NCBI GenBank assembly: GCA_020002185.1
Contig: CM034531.1
Location: 76,682,291 to 76,746,290, forward strand
Reading direction: 5' to 3'
Length of the DNA: 64,000 nucleotides
Origin: Paraescarpia echinospica
Taxonomy: Eukaryota > Annelida > Polychaeta > Sabellida > Siboglinidae
A program made the translations under genes and the position numbers. Shown in pieces: positions 1-9,589 of this stretch (the stretch's first letter is position 1; each line of letters opens with the position of its first letter). Below the pieces are notes generated by a model. It saw nothing but the letters and a program-made list of their open reading frames with translations, made no database searches and was not told where the DNA came from.

Positions 1-363
1 TGTGACGTCTTCAGGAGGGGTCGTTGTTACACAGGTACCATCGATAGAAGTTGTCACATCGGCCGTATCGGCAGAAGTTGCGACATCGGCGGGAGGGGAA
101 GTTGTCACATCGACCGTATCGGCAGAAGTTGGGACATCGACAGGAGCGGAAATTGTCACGTCGACCGTGTCGGCAGAAATTGTGACATCGTCAGGGGCGA
201 AAGTTGGTACATCGCAGAGCCTAGTGTACCAGATGTCCCCGCCCTCTGGTTCCGTCGGCACGGAAGGGCGGTTGGTCACCGGCATGATGGGTCGGATCGT
301 TGGCTCGTCCTCAACGCTCGAGTCTGCCGCATCGCAAGGTCGGTAATAAGTTGTCTTCAACAT
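1..363 (-). CDS. Small repeat-containing protein, N-terminal part; continues past left edge
   Basis: No family recognised. On the minus strand an ATG at 363-361 opens a frame that stays open to the window edge (121 codons). It starts MLKTTYYRPCDAADSSVEDE, followed by a Pro/Glu-rich stretch. From about residue 50 there is a tandem repeat of units like DVTTSADTVDVT, rich in Asp, Val, Thr and Ser. The start is supported by a TATA box about 60 bases upstream and by a homologous ATG context in the broken copy at 4702, which shares the pattern MLK-x2-YY-x-P-x-D-x2-DSS. That second copy runs on into a zinc finger, so this one may too, outside the window. The plus strand is also open here because the DNA repeat is open both ways; the promoter and the second copy favour minus. 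It could be a host multigene family or a transposon-borne gene. Confidence 0.5.
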   Translation of the reverse strand, partial: MLKTTYYRPCDAADSSVEDEPTIRPIMPVTNRPSVPTEPEGGDIWYTRLCDVPTFAPDDVTISADTVDVTISAPVDVPTSADTVDVTTSPPADVATSADTADVTTSIDGTCVTTTPPEDVT

Positions 364-375
364 GATGTTAGGCGT

Positions 376-1040
376 GATGGCGTCGTAATACGAATGATGA
401 GCCGATTGACAAAACACAGCGCTTATATAGTTAATGAATGTGCCGAAAGGTCACGTCGGCGTGCCGAACGAGCACGGACTGCAGAGTAGAAAATACACAT
501 TCACGGGCTGTAGAGTAGATCAGACTTCCACAGCGAATACCAGTTCAAACCAGTTTGCAAACAGGCAACCATTTGAAGTAAGTTCAACTCTACTATGTAA
601 AAACTGTCGTCGTTTCTCCTGGCACTGCTTGGGTGTGTTCAGCAGTGGAGACAGTCGCATGGAGTGTCGATATTTGCCGCAACAGGGGGAAGAGGGAGAA
701 GTATCGAGAAATTCAGCAATACTCTCCTTTTCTTGCCGCTGAAACAATGAAGGGATGATTTTAATAATAAATGGTCAACTGGTATGTATAAGAAAAATAT
801 AATATTATGTACTTTGTAGCAGGCTTTGACTTAGAACAAGACCTGAATAGCATTTGAACACTATTGAGAAATTGAAACTTACTGTTATCTCTTCAAGTAG
901 TTCTTTACATTGCCGCTGCTTATCTTGTTTCCTTTGGCAGTGGCCCTGCTTCACATGAACTTTTATAACAGTTCGACAGAACATAAAGGTCACGTGGGCG
1001 TACCGAACGAACACGAAATTTCTAACCTATGAGAATAGAT
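376..1040. other. Upstream region of the left-edge gene; no supported gene
   Basis: No convincing coding sequence. Two copies of a short block with GGTCACGT and CCGAACGA lie at 445-475 and 984-1012. The block at 445 also carries GCACGGACTGCAGAGTAG, which recurs near 4827-4842 beside the broken second gene copy. Confidence 0.4.
421..430 (-). promoter_or_regulatory. Putative TATA box of the left-edge minus-strand gene
   Basis: The minus strand reads CTATATAAGC, a good TATA match, 58 bases before the ATG at 363. Transcription would start near 397 with a very short leader. Sequence just upstream (445-475: a block containing GGTCACGT, GGCG and CCGAACGA) recurs at 984-1012 and, more diverged, near 4738-4760, as if a promoter module had been duplicated. 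Confidence 0.5.
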
Positions 1041-1044
1041 AATA

Positions 1045-1470
1045 CTCTTTTGTGACGAGAGCTCAAAACGATGGCTAACCAAAGCACTACCTGTTTGACC
1101 AACTCACTTCGCGTACAGAATTATGACGTCACATGATGGGATTACATTACATACGCGCAAGTTCAAAAAGATGGCTAACCAAAGCACTTCCTGTTTGACC
1201 AACTCACCTCGCGCACAAAATTACTGCGCGTACCACGACGTCACTGTTGATGACGTCACATGATGGGATTACATTCAAGTGCGCAAGTTCAAAACGCTGA
1301 CTAACCAAATCACTACCTGTTTGACCAAATCACCTCGCGCACAATATTACTGCGCGTAGCAGTTTAATGACGTCATACAGGATGCGCGCGCTCACGCTCG
1401 TAACAAACAAACAATCCAGACACATCTCGAGTACGGGTTTTGTAAAAGACACGAATTTAACCACTACCTT
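1045..1470. repeat. Tandem repeat array 1, unit about 110-120 bp, rich in TGACGTCA
   Basis: Three diverged units share GGCTAACCAAAGCACT, CCTGTTTGACCAACTCACC, TCGCGCACAAAATTACTGCG and CATGATGGGATTACATT. TGACGTCA-type palindromes (cAMP-response-element core) recur inside them. The same units plus the same trailing segment (GTGCGC..., then a CTCGAGTACG block) recur at 3495-3850, so the whole module is present twice with a LINE between. Confidence 0.75.
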
Positions 1471-1689
1471 ATAAAACTAGTCAATATGTCTGACCAATGA
1501 TATATGTCGGAGTTTGTGGATTGTAAGTCAATATTTAGTCATGGTTATGTGTCGTAGGTCGGTATATGAATGTTGTAGGTCAATGTTTGTGTGTTGTATA
1601 TCAGTGTTTGTAAGTTGTCTGTCAGTGGTTATCAGCTGTAGGTCAGATAGGCTTGCGCGCCGCGATGATGCAGATCGTCTACGATTCCG

Positions 1690-1965
1690 ATGACGATCGC
1701 TGTCAAATGGAAACGATTGCCTGAATTTGTCTGAATTTGCATGTGTATCTTGGTCGATTGTGTGAATTTGCCTGAAACTGCCTATGTATCTTGGTCGATT
1801 GTCTGAATTTGCCTGAAACTACCTGTGTATCTTGGTCGATTGCCTGAATTTGCCTGTGTATCTTGGTCAATTGCCTGAATTTGCTTGTGTATCTTGCTCG
1901 ATTGCATCAATTTGCCTGAAATCATGGTCGATTGCCTGAATTTGCCTGATTATCTTGATCAACAT
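1690..1965. repeat. Minisatellite, about 35-bp unit
   Basis: Repeats of CGATTGCCTGAATTTGCCTG followed by TGTATCTTGGT, about eight copies with length variants. Non-coding in all frames. Confidence 0.75.
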
Positions 1966-1974
1966 AGCACTACT

Positions 1975-3510
1975 TATTTGTCCAACTCTTTGCAGAACAA
2001 ATTAGCATACCGCTTGCAACAGTTTTCAACTTGTCATTAGAAGAGGGAGTTGTTCCTTTAGAATGGAAAGAATCAAACATTATACCGTTATTCAAAAAAG
2101 GTTCGAGAAACATGTCAGAGAATTATAGACCAGTGAGTTTAACATCAGTGATTTGTAAATTACTAGAAAGACTAATTAAAGATCACATGGTGGATTTTCT
2201 TGTTAAACATAACTTGATAAACCCATCTCAACATGTTTTTTTAAAGCGAGGTCATGCTTAACAAATATGTTATGTTTTTTGGAAGACATCACTAAGTGGG
2301 TAGATGAGGGATCACCATTAGATATCATCTACTTAGATTTTTAAAAAGCTTTCGACAAAGTACCACATCAAAGATTACTGCTTAAAATAAAGGCCCATGG
2401 CATAGGAAATTATATAATAAATTGGACAGAAAAATGTCTGATTGACAGAAGACAACGTGAAGTAGTTGAGGGGGTGGCTTCAAACTGGAAATCCGTATTG
2501 AGTGGGGTACCACAGGGATCAGTATTAGGACCTACATTATTCTTAATATATATCAACGATTTGGATGATGAAATAACAAGCAAGGTGTTGAAATTTGCGG
2601 ATGATACAAAAGTGTTTAGAAGGATTAAAAGTGATGGAGATATACAGCATTTACAAGATGATCTTGACAGGTTGATCAAATGGTCTGAAAAGTGGCAAAT
2701 GCTGTTCAGTTTTGGGAAATGTAAATGCCTCCACACAGGACATGGGAACGAAGAGGTAGAATATACAATGGGGGGTACTGTACTAGGTACTACTGTAAAA
2801 GAAAAGGACTTAGGGTTAACCATTAGTGCTGATATGAAGGTTTCAGAGCAGTGCGGAATTGCAGCTTCAAAGGGAAATAAAATCCTTGGATTAATTAGGC
2901 GAAACATAACGTATAAGGAAAAAGAGCTAATAATACCGCTGTACAAAACAATAGTGAGGCCTCATTTAGAATATTGTATTCAAGCGTGGAGGCCGTATCG
3001 CAGGAAGGACATAGATATGCTAGAAAGAGTGCAGAGGAGAGCAACTAAAATGATACCAAAACTGAGGGATCTTAGTTACGAAATACGCCTAAAAAATTGC
3101 GGTTTAACAACACTAAAGACCAGGAGATTGAGAGGAGATCAGATAGAAGTGTTTAAAACATTGAAGGGTTATGAAAATATTGATAGAAATATTTTTTCTC
3201 AGTTAAGAAAGATTGAAGGACTAGAGGACATGAACATACATTAGCAAAGGAGCAGTGTAGATTATATATAAGAAAGTTGTCATTCTCACAAAGGACTTTA
3301 AATGAATGGAACAGATTATCTGCTGATTGTGTAGGTGCTAGTAGCGTGAATATGTTTAAAAATAAAATCGACATACCTCAGACGGGCTGGATACACGTAG
3401 ATAAAAGGGTCGGACTCCCGATAAGCCAAAGGGCTTCCTCGTCCACCTGCCACCTAGAGTTAATTCTCTGGGTGGCAATCTTGTTAAATCTTGTTAAACT
3501 CATCTCGCGT
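1975..3510 (+). mobile_element. CR1-clade LINE, 5'-truncated, ORF2 reverse transcriptase part
   Basis: Starts inside ORF2 at the RT domain (LSLEEGVVPLEWKE, then NYRPVSLTSVICKLLERLI) and runs to the 3' end. Visible RT blocks are FDKVPHQRLLL, GVPQGSVLGPTLFLIYINDL and the catalytic FADDTKVF, followed by the CR1-like C-terminal stretch RPHLEYCIQAWRPYRRKDID and ERVQRRATKM. A frameshift near 2262 and a stop near 2341 break the N-terminal half; 2474-3244 is open. The 3' end is two copies of a short CTTGTTAAAT unit, the microsatellite-like tail typical of CR1. The same family appears at 17860-21335 (+), 26130-27955 (-) and 54880-56660 (-). It interrupts the tandem repeat modules on either side. Confidence 0.85.
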
Positions 3511-3850
3511 ACAGAATTACTGCGCGTACCATGAAGTCACATGATGGGATTACATTCAAGTGCACAAGTTCAAAACGCTGGCTAACCAAATCACTACCTG
3601 TTTAACCAACTCACCTAGCGTACAAAATTACTGCGCATACCATGACGTCACATGATGGGATTACATTCAAGTGCGGAATTTCAAAACGCTGGCTAACCAA
3701 ATCACTACCTGTTTGACCAAATCACCTCGCGTACAAAATTACTGCGCGTTGCAGTTTGATGACGTCATACAGGGTGCGCACGCTCAAGCTCGCCACAAAC
3801 AAACATGTCCAGACACGTCTCGAGTACGAATTTAGTTACTACCGTACGGA
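3495..3850. repeat. Tandem repeat array 2, homologous to 1045-1470
   Basis: Three units of the same 110-120-bp repeat, with ATTACTGCGC and TGACGTCA cores, then the same trailing block ending in CGAGTACGAATTT. The left edge abuts the CR1 3' tail inside a unit, so the LINE inserted into the array, or its insertion and a duplication happened together. Confidence 0.7.
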
Positions 3851-4086
3851 AATGATACCAAAGGTCTAATTCCAAGATGGTCGTTCTATTTGAAAAAACG
3901 AGGCTATAGTTTATGATATAACATAGTCCTATATGTTGTCTACATTTCGTATATCTAGACGCAAGATGAGGTTTGCACCTTTTATTCGTGTACAACACAA
4001 ACGTATTTACAAGTCACACTCCATAACTACAAAAACCAGAGATTAGACATTGATACATAGTCTTGCAAAGTTTAATCGTATACAGG

Positions 4087-4702
4087 ACAAAAGAAAGTTA
4101 TTTACAGGTCACCCTCCATTACTGTCAGAACCATTTGTTTCATAGTATTTCGCCACTGTTTCGAAACGGCATCTTGCAACCAAGTATTGATATTACACAA
4201 CTGTTCGACTGTCACGTCGGATAGCTTCACACCTGCGTCTAACAAAACACTCAAACAGTCTTTCACCACTGCAGTTGAATTAATGACCTCCACAGCCTCG
4301 TCAAAGTGCGGGGGGAAGTTTTAGCGGAAGTAAAGACACAGTGGACACCCTTATAGCAGACGCTATGGGGACGCCATTTTAGGGAAAGTATAGACACGGG
4401 GGACGACAGTTTAGGTGAAAGTATATATTAAAACAATATAAAGTATGACTCACCACAAGAGCTTCCAATTTAGATTCGGCGGCCGTCCTCTTTTTCACAC
4501 GGGGACAACTACCTCCTGTGATGTGCCTCTTCCAGCTATCTTTCCGTGAGAACGATGTCCCACAGTCCAGGCAGGTAAAGGGTCTTCGCGATGATGGTAG
4601 TTTTCTCGGGGTCGGTAGGGACTCCTAATCGGCAGCGCTCGTTCGAATCATATCACTCGAGTCTGATGAATCGCGAGGGCAGTAATATTATATCTTCAAC
4701 AT
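4087..4702 (-). pseudogene. Broken two-exon gene with a C2HC zinc finger, relative of the left-edge gene
   Basis: The minus strand reads from ATG 4702: MLKI, stop, YYCPRDSSDSSD, a second stop, then RPFTCLDCGTSFSRKDSWKR followed by HITGGSC, a C-x2-C-x12-H-x5-C zinc finger (about 4530-4600). A basic segment (PRVKKR) and a GT-donor near 4456 follow. The second exon begins near 4318 (DEAVEVINSTAVVKDCL) and continues open to a stop at about 4102, ending WRNTMKQMVLTVMEGDL. The N-terminus matches the left-edge copy, but two in-frame stops break exon 1. The zinc finger suggests nucleic-acid binding; no named family fits. Confidence 0.5.
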
Positions 4703-4839
4703 GATGATGTTAACCGTGCGGTCGTCGTGATAAGAATGACGGTGGGCGTGCCGAAAGATCACGGACTCTACATTAGAACATTCAAAAACACGGACTTCAG
4801 AGTAGAATGTACACACGCGCGGACTGCAGAGTAGTTATT

Positions 4840-5365
4840 TAGTTCACCACTTATCTAGCAGGGCTGCTTTCAGTTGATGACATATCCAACAGAAGTAAGC
4901 ACTTGACAAACATAAGAAGCACGAATTTAGGCAGTATCGATATTTGGTTCAACACTTGTCCGCCAGGGATGATGTTTATTGTTGATGATCTATCCGTCAG
5001 GGGGCTCCATTGCACGCAAACGCGCAAGAGACACGAATTTTGGCAGTACTCATATATTTAGTTCAACCCTTATCCGTTAGGTGGCACGACTTGTATTTCA
5101 CCACTTACCCGTCATTTAAATGTTGTTTTAAAAAAATCCGCTAGAGGTGCTGTTTTAGTTCACGACCTAACCGACAGGGGAAATTTAGTTTATAAAAATT
5201 CCGCCAGGTGGCGCTACTGGTCAAACTAAGAAGCACGAATTTTGGTATTACTGAACTTTGGTCCATATATTTAGTTGATAAAAATTCCGCCATGTGCCGC
5301 TATTTTAGTTCACCATTTATCTGCTAGAGGGCGCTGTTTTAGTTCACGACAGGTGGCGCCGCTTG
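4840..5365. repeat. Degenerate tandem array with CTCF-like cores
   Basis: About ten diverged units carry a TCCGCYAGRKGGCGCTG-like core, often followed by TTTAGTTCAC. Clear copies: CCGTCAGGGGGCTCC (4994), CCGTTAGGTGGCACG (5074), CCGCTAGAGGTGCTG (5138), CCGCCAGGTGGCGCTAC (5201), CTGCTAGAGGGCGCTG (5321), GACAGGTGGCGCCGC (5348). The core resembles the bilaterian CTCF motif; binding is inferred only. AAGAAGCACGAATTT also recurs in the array. Confidence 0.55.
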
Positions 5366-5480
5366 ACCTACATCCGGGTGTTTGACCTTGACCCTGACCT
5401 ACATCCGGGTACTTCAGTTTGATATTTGACATTGACCTACATCCGGGTACGTCACCTTGACCATTGACCTTGACCTACAC
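5365..5480. repeat. Minisatellite of nuclear-receptor-like half-sites
   Basis: GACCTACATCCGGGT occurs at 5365, 5396 and 5434, and TGACCTTGACC-type direct repeats at 5383 and 5465. TGACCT is the nuclear-receptor half-site, and TGACCTTGA resembles the ERR/FTZ-F1 type extended half-site. No gene adjoins directly. Confidence 0.55.
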
Positions 5481-5769
5481 TTGTAGGGTTCTTGTGGAAT
5501 TCTACAACGGAAAAACGGATGCGTCCCCGCTAATTAACCTACTATACTACTCACGGACATTGCAATTATGATAGAAATCCTGATATTACCAATGCGTACT
5601 CATGGCAGTTCCCTAGTCGCCGAACTGATATCAGTACTCTGGTTTGCATCGCTCAGTAACCTGTGTAGTTCGGCTATCTGTTTGTTTGCGTTTTAATGAT
5701 GTGCTCTTAGCTGATTACGCCACTTTCATAGAAGTACGTTTTTTATGTATATTGTGACATGTTTATAGT
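5481..5769. other. Unannotated spacer before the LTR element
   Basis: No gene, repeat or regulatory site seen, except ATAGT at 5765-5769, the left copy of the LTR element target duplication. Confidence 0.4.
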
Positions 5770-5909
5770 TGTAATGTAGCCGTTTACAACGCGCAGATTT
5801 GTATTTTACTTGGAACATATTGGGAACTTCCGCTTCTATCCCTTTCATACGCGGCGTGTTCTGTGGTTATCAAACTCACTCAAAACAACCCAAATACTAC
5901 AACATTACA
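5770..5909 (+). repeat. 5' LTR of Ty3/gypsy element 1
   Basis: 140 bp, begins TGTAATGTAGCC and ends AACATTACA. It matches the 3' LTR over its full length with about nine substitutions (about 94% identity by eye). The inverted terminal TGTAATG/CATTACA is longer than the minimal TG/CA. Confidence 0.93.
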
Positions 5910-5944
5910 TTGGCGACGAGCATGAGTAAGTGAGTTAAGATATC

Positions 5945-6310
5945 ATGGCTTCAAACGGTTTGCCGCATTTCGCCGAATTTGACGTGTATACGGACAGTGC
6001 CAATACGGGCGTCCGATGGAAGAAGTGGTTGTCTCGTTTCATGATGGTGGCGATGGACGTTAGTAGTCGCGCACGTCAGAGAGCACTGCTGCTACATTAT
6101 GCTGGCGAGCAGGTGTACGAAATATTTGAAACGTTGCCAGATATAGGCGCGTCTAAACTTGCGATTTTTGCCATAATAATGGACATTTCGAGAAAGTCTG
6201 CAGATCTAAATACGGCAATCGATTGCAAACTAACACTGTCACAAGCACCAACGCAGTCAGTCCGAAAAGTCTGGCAGCTGAATCTGACAATGATTATGTT
6301 TTTTCTGCAA
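5945..6310 (+). pseudogene. gag remnant of LTR element 1
   Basis: Starts MASNGLPHFAEFDVY and contains VRWKKWLSRFMMVAMDV, the W-x2-W-x3-F pattern seen near the start of retrotransposon gag capsid domains. After about 120 residues the frame runs into unrelated sequence. The rest of capsid and the nucleocapsid zinc knuckle are absent, so the Gag protein cannot form particles. Confidence 0.7.
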
Positions 6311-6377
6311 TCAAACAAACAAACGAGCACAACCCATTGCCCACATGCACAGTGCAGATTGAAGGAATCCTATCAAA

Positions 6378-8440
6378 ATGACTGTAGATTCCAGGGCGTC
6401 AGTTAATATAATTGACAACAGCACATTCAAAATGATCAGACAATCTAGCAGTGTGTTATTCAAACAGCCTACGACGAAAGTGTATCCATATGGCTCACAA
6501 ACACCACTACCTGTGATCGGCGTGCTTATCGCGAAAGTGAAGTTTCGCTCGACGGTCATCGACACAAGCATTCATGTGGTGGAGGGCACGAGAGGCAATC
6601 TGCTAGGCTGCCAAACTGCACAGGACTTGGAAATCCTCCACATCGCTCAAAACGTCGCAACAGGACAGAACGTCACAACAAATGGCACGTTCCAACCACA
6701 AATCGTAGATCAGTTCGCAGATCTCTTTGATGGTGTTGGAAAAGTGGATGGCGTGGAAGTGAAATTACACATCGACCAGAGCGTCACTCCAAAACAGCAA
6801 CAGCACAGACCGATTCCTTTTCACATCCGACGTGACGTTGAAAAAGAACTTGATAGACTAGAAAAGCTAGACATCATCGAGAGGGTAAACGGACCAACAC
6901 CATGGGTCAGCCCAATTGTCGTGGTGCCTAAGAAATAGGGTGAAGTCAGAATCTGCGTAGACATGAGAGAAGCAAATAAAGCTGTACAACGCATCAAACA
7001 TGTCATGCCAACAATCGACGAGCTAATCACCGATCTGAATGGCTCATCTGTCTTCAGTACACTGGACCTGTACTCTGCGTATCATCAGCTAGAATTGAGT
7101 CCTGAAAGCAGATACATAACCACATTCACAACAAACGTGGGACTATGGCAGTACAAACGACTGATGATTGGAATTAACGCAGCATCTGAAATATTCCAAA
7201 ACACACTCAGCGAATTGTTGTCTGGTTTAGTTGGATGCAAGAACATGTCTGATGACATCATCGTCTACGGAAAATCACCGCGCGAACACGACACACGCTT
7301 GAAAGCTGTGCTTGAGAGACTGAAAAACAAGAACGTCAAACTCAACAGAGAGAAGTGTTTATTCTCTCAAAAACAAGTGTGCTTCTATGGACACATCTTC
7401 AGCGCGACTGGCATCGAGGCGGATCCAAAGAAGGCGTCAGCAATCGTCAATGCAGCTGCACCGCAGAATGCCAGTGAAGTACGTTCGCTGTTGGGAATGG
7501 CACAATACGTGTCGCGATTCATTCCTGGTTACTCGGATGTCACTACATCACTCCGAGGACTGACACACAAAGACATTCCATGGGAATGGAAAAGCAAACA
7601 TCAACAGGCACTCGACAACTTGAAGGCGAAGCTAGCCAGTCTGTGCACTGTACATTACTTTGATGCGACGAAACCGTCAAAAGTGCTGGTCGATGCAAGT
7701 CCTGTCAGCATCGGCGCGATATTGTGTCAAGACGACAAGGTCGTTAGTTACGCCAGCCGAGCGCTATCTTCAGTCGAACAGCGATACTCGCAAACTGAAC
7801 GAGAAATGTTGGTTGTCGTGTGGGGTGCAGAACACTTTCACCTTTGCGTCTATGGATCAGAATTCGAGATCATCACCGATCACAAGCCGCTGCTGGGAAT
7901 ATTCGCCAGACAGAGACAAGCGTCTGCACGAGTGGAGCGATGGCGATTGAGACTCTAGCCGTACAACTACTCACTCCTCTACCGTCCAGGACGAGATGAC
8001 GAGAACCCGGCGGATTACTTGAGTCACCACCCTGTTGAACCACCGTCGACTGATGCTGTAGAAAATACGGTCAACTACATTTGTAGTAACAGCATACCCA
8101 AGGCGATGACGCTGCAGGAGGTGAAACTACAATATCTACAAGACAGCGTCATGCAGAAGCTACTGCACGCCATAGAGAGCGGTCAATGGACCGATGAGGA
8201 AGTGTCACCCTACCTGAAGCTCAAGGACGAACTAGCTGTACACCAAGGCATGGTCCTACGACAAACACGCATCATCCTTCCTTTTTCACTCCGCGAGCGT
8301 GCCGTCGATCTTGCACATCGTGGGCATCAAGGAGTCGTAAAAACGAAAAGCCTACTGAGAGAGAAGGTGTGGTTCCCTGGAATCGACATCATGGTAGACG
8401 ACAAAGTCAAGGCCTTGCCAAGCCACGACCACGCACGGTT
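6378..8440 (+). pseudogene. pol of LTR element 1: protease, reverse transcriptase, RNase H
   Basis: One frame runs across TAG codons at 6937-6939 and 7956-7958. Protease at the start: the active-site triplet region reads VDSRASVNII, where the family has D-S/T-G-A, so Gly is Arg. RT: WVSPIVVVPKK, then after the first stop RICVDMREANKA, STLDLYSAYHQLEL and the catalytic MSDDIIVYG near 7245. RNase H: VLVDASPVSIGAIL, YASRALSSVEQRYSQTEREM and TDHKPLLGIF. The zinc-binding N-terminus of integrase follows (HRGHQGVVKTKSLLREKVWF) before a frameshift near 8400. Two stops and the protease change make it inactive as it stands. Confidence 0.88.
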
Positions 8441-8463
8441 CCGAGCGTTGCACACCGCTGCGA

Positions 8464-9319
8464 ATGTCTCAACTTCCAGACGCACCGTGGCAAGACCTAT
8501 CGATCGACTTCATCGGACCGTTTCCGAGCGGAGAGTCACTGATCGTCGTCATCGATGACTTCAGCCGCTTCCCAGAAGTCGAAATCATTAATTCAACAAG
8601 CAGCAACACGGTAATTCCCAAGCTAGACGCAATATTTGCTCGCCAAGCGATTCCACAACAAATAAGAACTGATAATGGACATGAATTCACAAAATTTGCA
8701 TCGTATCTTGGTTTCAATCACAGACGCGTCACTCCGCTGTGGCCAGGCGCCAATGGCGAAGTGGAACGTTTCATGAAAACTCTGGGTAAAGCGATCAGAT
8801 TCTTCGACAGGCGTGTCACCGAGTCAACTACTGAACGGGCGACAGATGAAAGTCTTGCTGCCCCAAATGTACGAGAAGAATCCACAGAGAAGAGAGATAG
8901 AGAATCGAGATGCCCAAGAGAAAGCCAAGATGAAGAGAAACGCAGACGAGTGACGTCATGCGAGCGACAGCCATCTGCGCGTGGGCGACATTGTACTCGT
9001 CCGACAGACGCGTAAGAATAAACTGTCAGCTGTGTTCGACCCTCGTCCACTGAAAGTGTCGGCCACGAAAGGCAACATGGTCACTGCGAGTCGTGGAAAC
9101 TACTCCATAACACGCAACGTCTCGCACTTCAAGGCTGTGCCGCGCGTGAAGTTCGACGACATCAGTGAAGACGACCAACTCGACCAACTAGACGACTACC
9201 TGACTCGAGAAGTTCGCGATCAGCAAAACGACGAAGCTGCGCACGCGAGTGTTCCACAGAGACCTGTGAGAAGGGTGAAGGCACCTACGAGGTTTAGAGA
9301 TTTCGTGATGGACGTTTAG
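8464..9319 (+). pseudogene. Integrase core and C-terminal domain of LTR element 1
   Basis: Core in one frame: LSIDFIGPFPSG (first Asp), RTDNGHEFTKF (second Asp) and GANGEVERFMKTLGKAIR (Glu), the DDE triad. After about 8800 the frame is lost; fragments in other frames (QMYEKNPQREEIENRD) give the tail of the core. The GPY-like C-terminal part resumes at 8981: GDIVLVRQTRKNKLSAVFDP, then to the stop at 9317. Some sequence between core and tail is missing. Confidence 0.8.
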
Positions 9320-9444
9320 AGTAGCAACTCGCATCCTTGTATTTAAGGTGTTTTACTGTTCTTTATTATGCGTATATCACAAGGACACTTAGTTTTAGTT
9401 TCGGTTTATTACAGTCACAAGTTTTCTTCCGAGACAGGGAGGAA

Positions 9445-9584
9445 TGTAATGTAGCCGTTTACTACGCGCAGATTTGTAATTTACTTGAAATACATTGGGA
9501 ACTTCCTCTTCTATCCCTTTCATACACGGCGCGTTCTGTGGTTATCAAACTCACTCAAAACAACCCAAATACAACAACATTACA
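9445..9584 (+). repeat. 3' LTR of Ty3/gypsy element 1
   Basis: 140 bp, same termini as the 5' LTR at 5770, preceded by a polypurine tract and followed by ATAGT, the right copy of the target duplication. Confidence 0.93.
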
Positions 9585-9589
9585 ATAGT

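Larger units (their letters stand above)
5765..9589 (+). mobile_element. Ty3/gypsy LTR retrotransposon 1, nearly full length, inactivated
   Basis: The element is 5770-9584, flanked by perfect ATAGT duplications at 5765-5769 and 9585-9589. The sequence right after the 5' LTR (TGGCGACGAG) is the putative primer-binding site; a purine run GAGACAGGGAGGAA precedes the 3' LTR. Order: gag remnant, protease, RT, RNase H, integrase, the pol order of Ty3/gypsy. At 3.8 kb it is short: most of gag is deleted (the frame jumps from a gag N-terminus into pre-protease sequence near 6300) and part of the integrase C-terminus is missing near 8810. It has TAG stops at 6937 and 7956 and frameshifts near 8400 and 8810, so it is not autonomous. 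The LTR divergence points to an old insertion. Confidence 0.93.

Noticed and set aside
2..346. Plus-strand open frame with VVTSTVSAEV repeats
   Set aside because: It is the complement of the same DNA repeat; the minus strand has the TATA box, the ATG and a homologous second copy.
1045..1430. CRISPR-like spaced repeats
   Set aside because: Units are 110-120 bp, diverged and contiguous, with no short constant repeat and no cas genes; the window is animal DNA.
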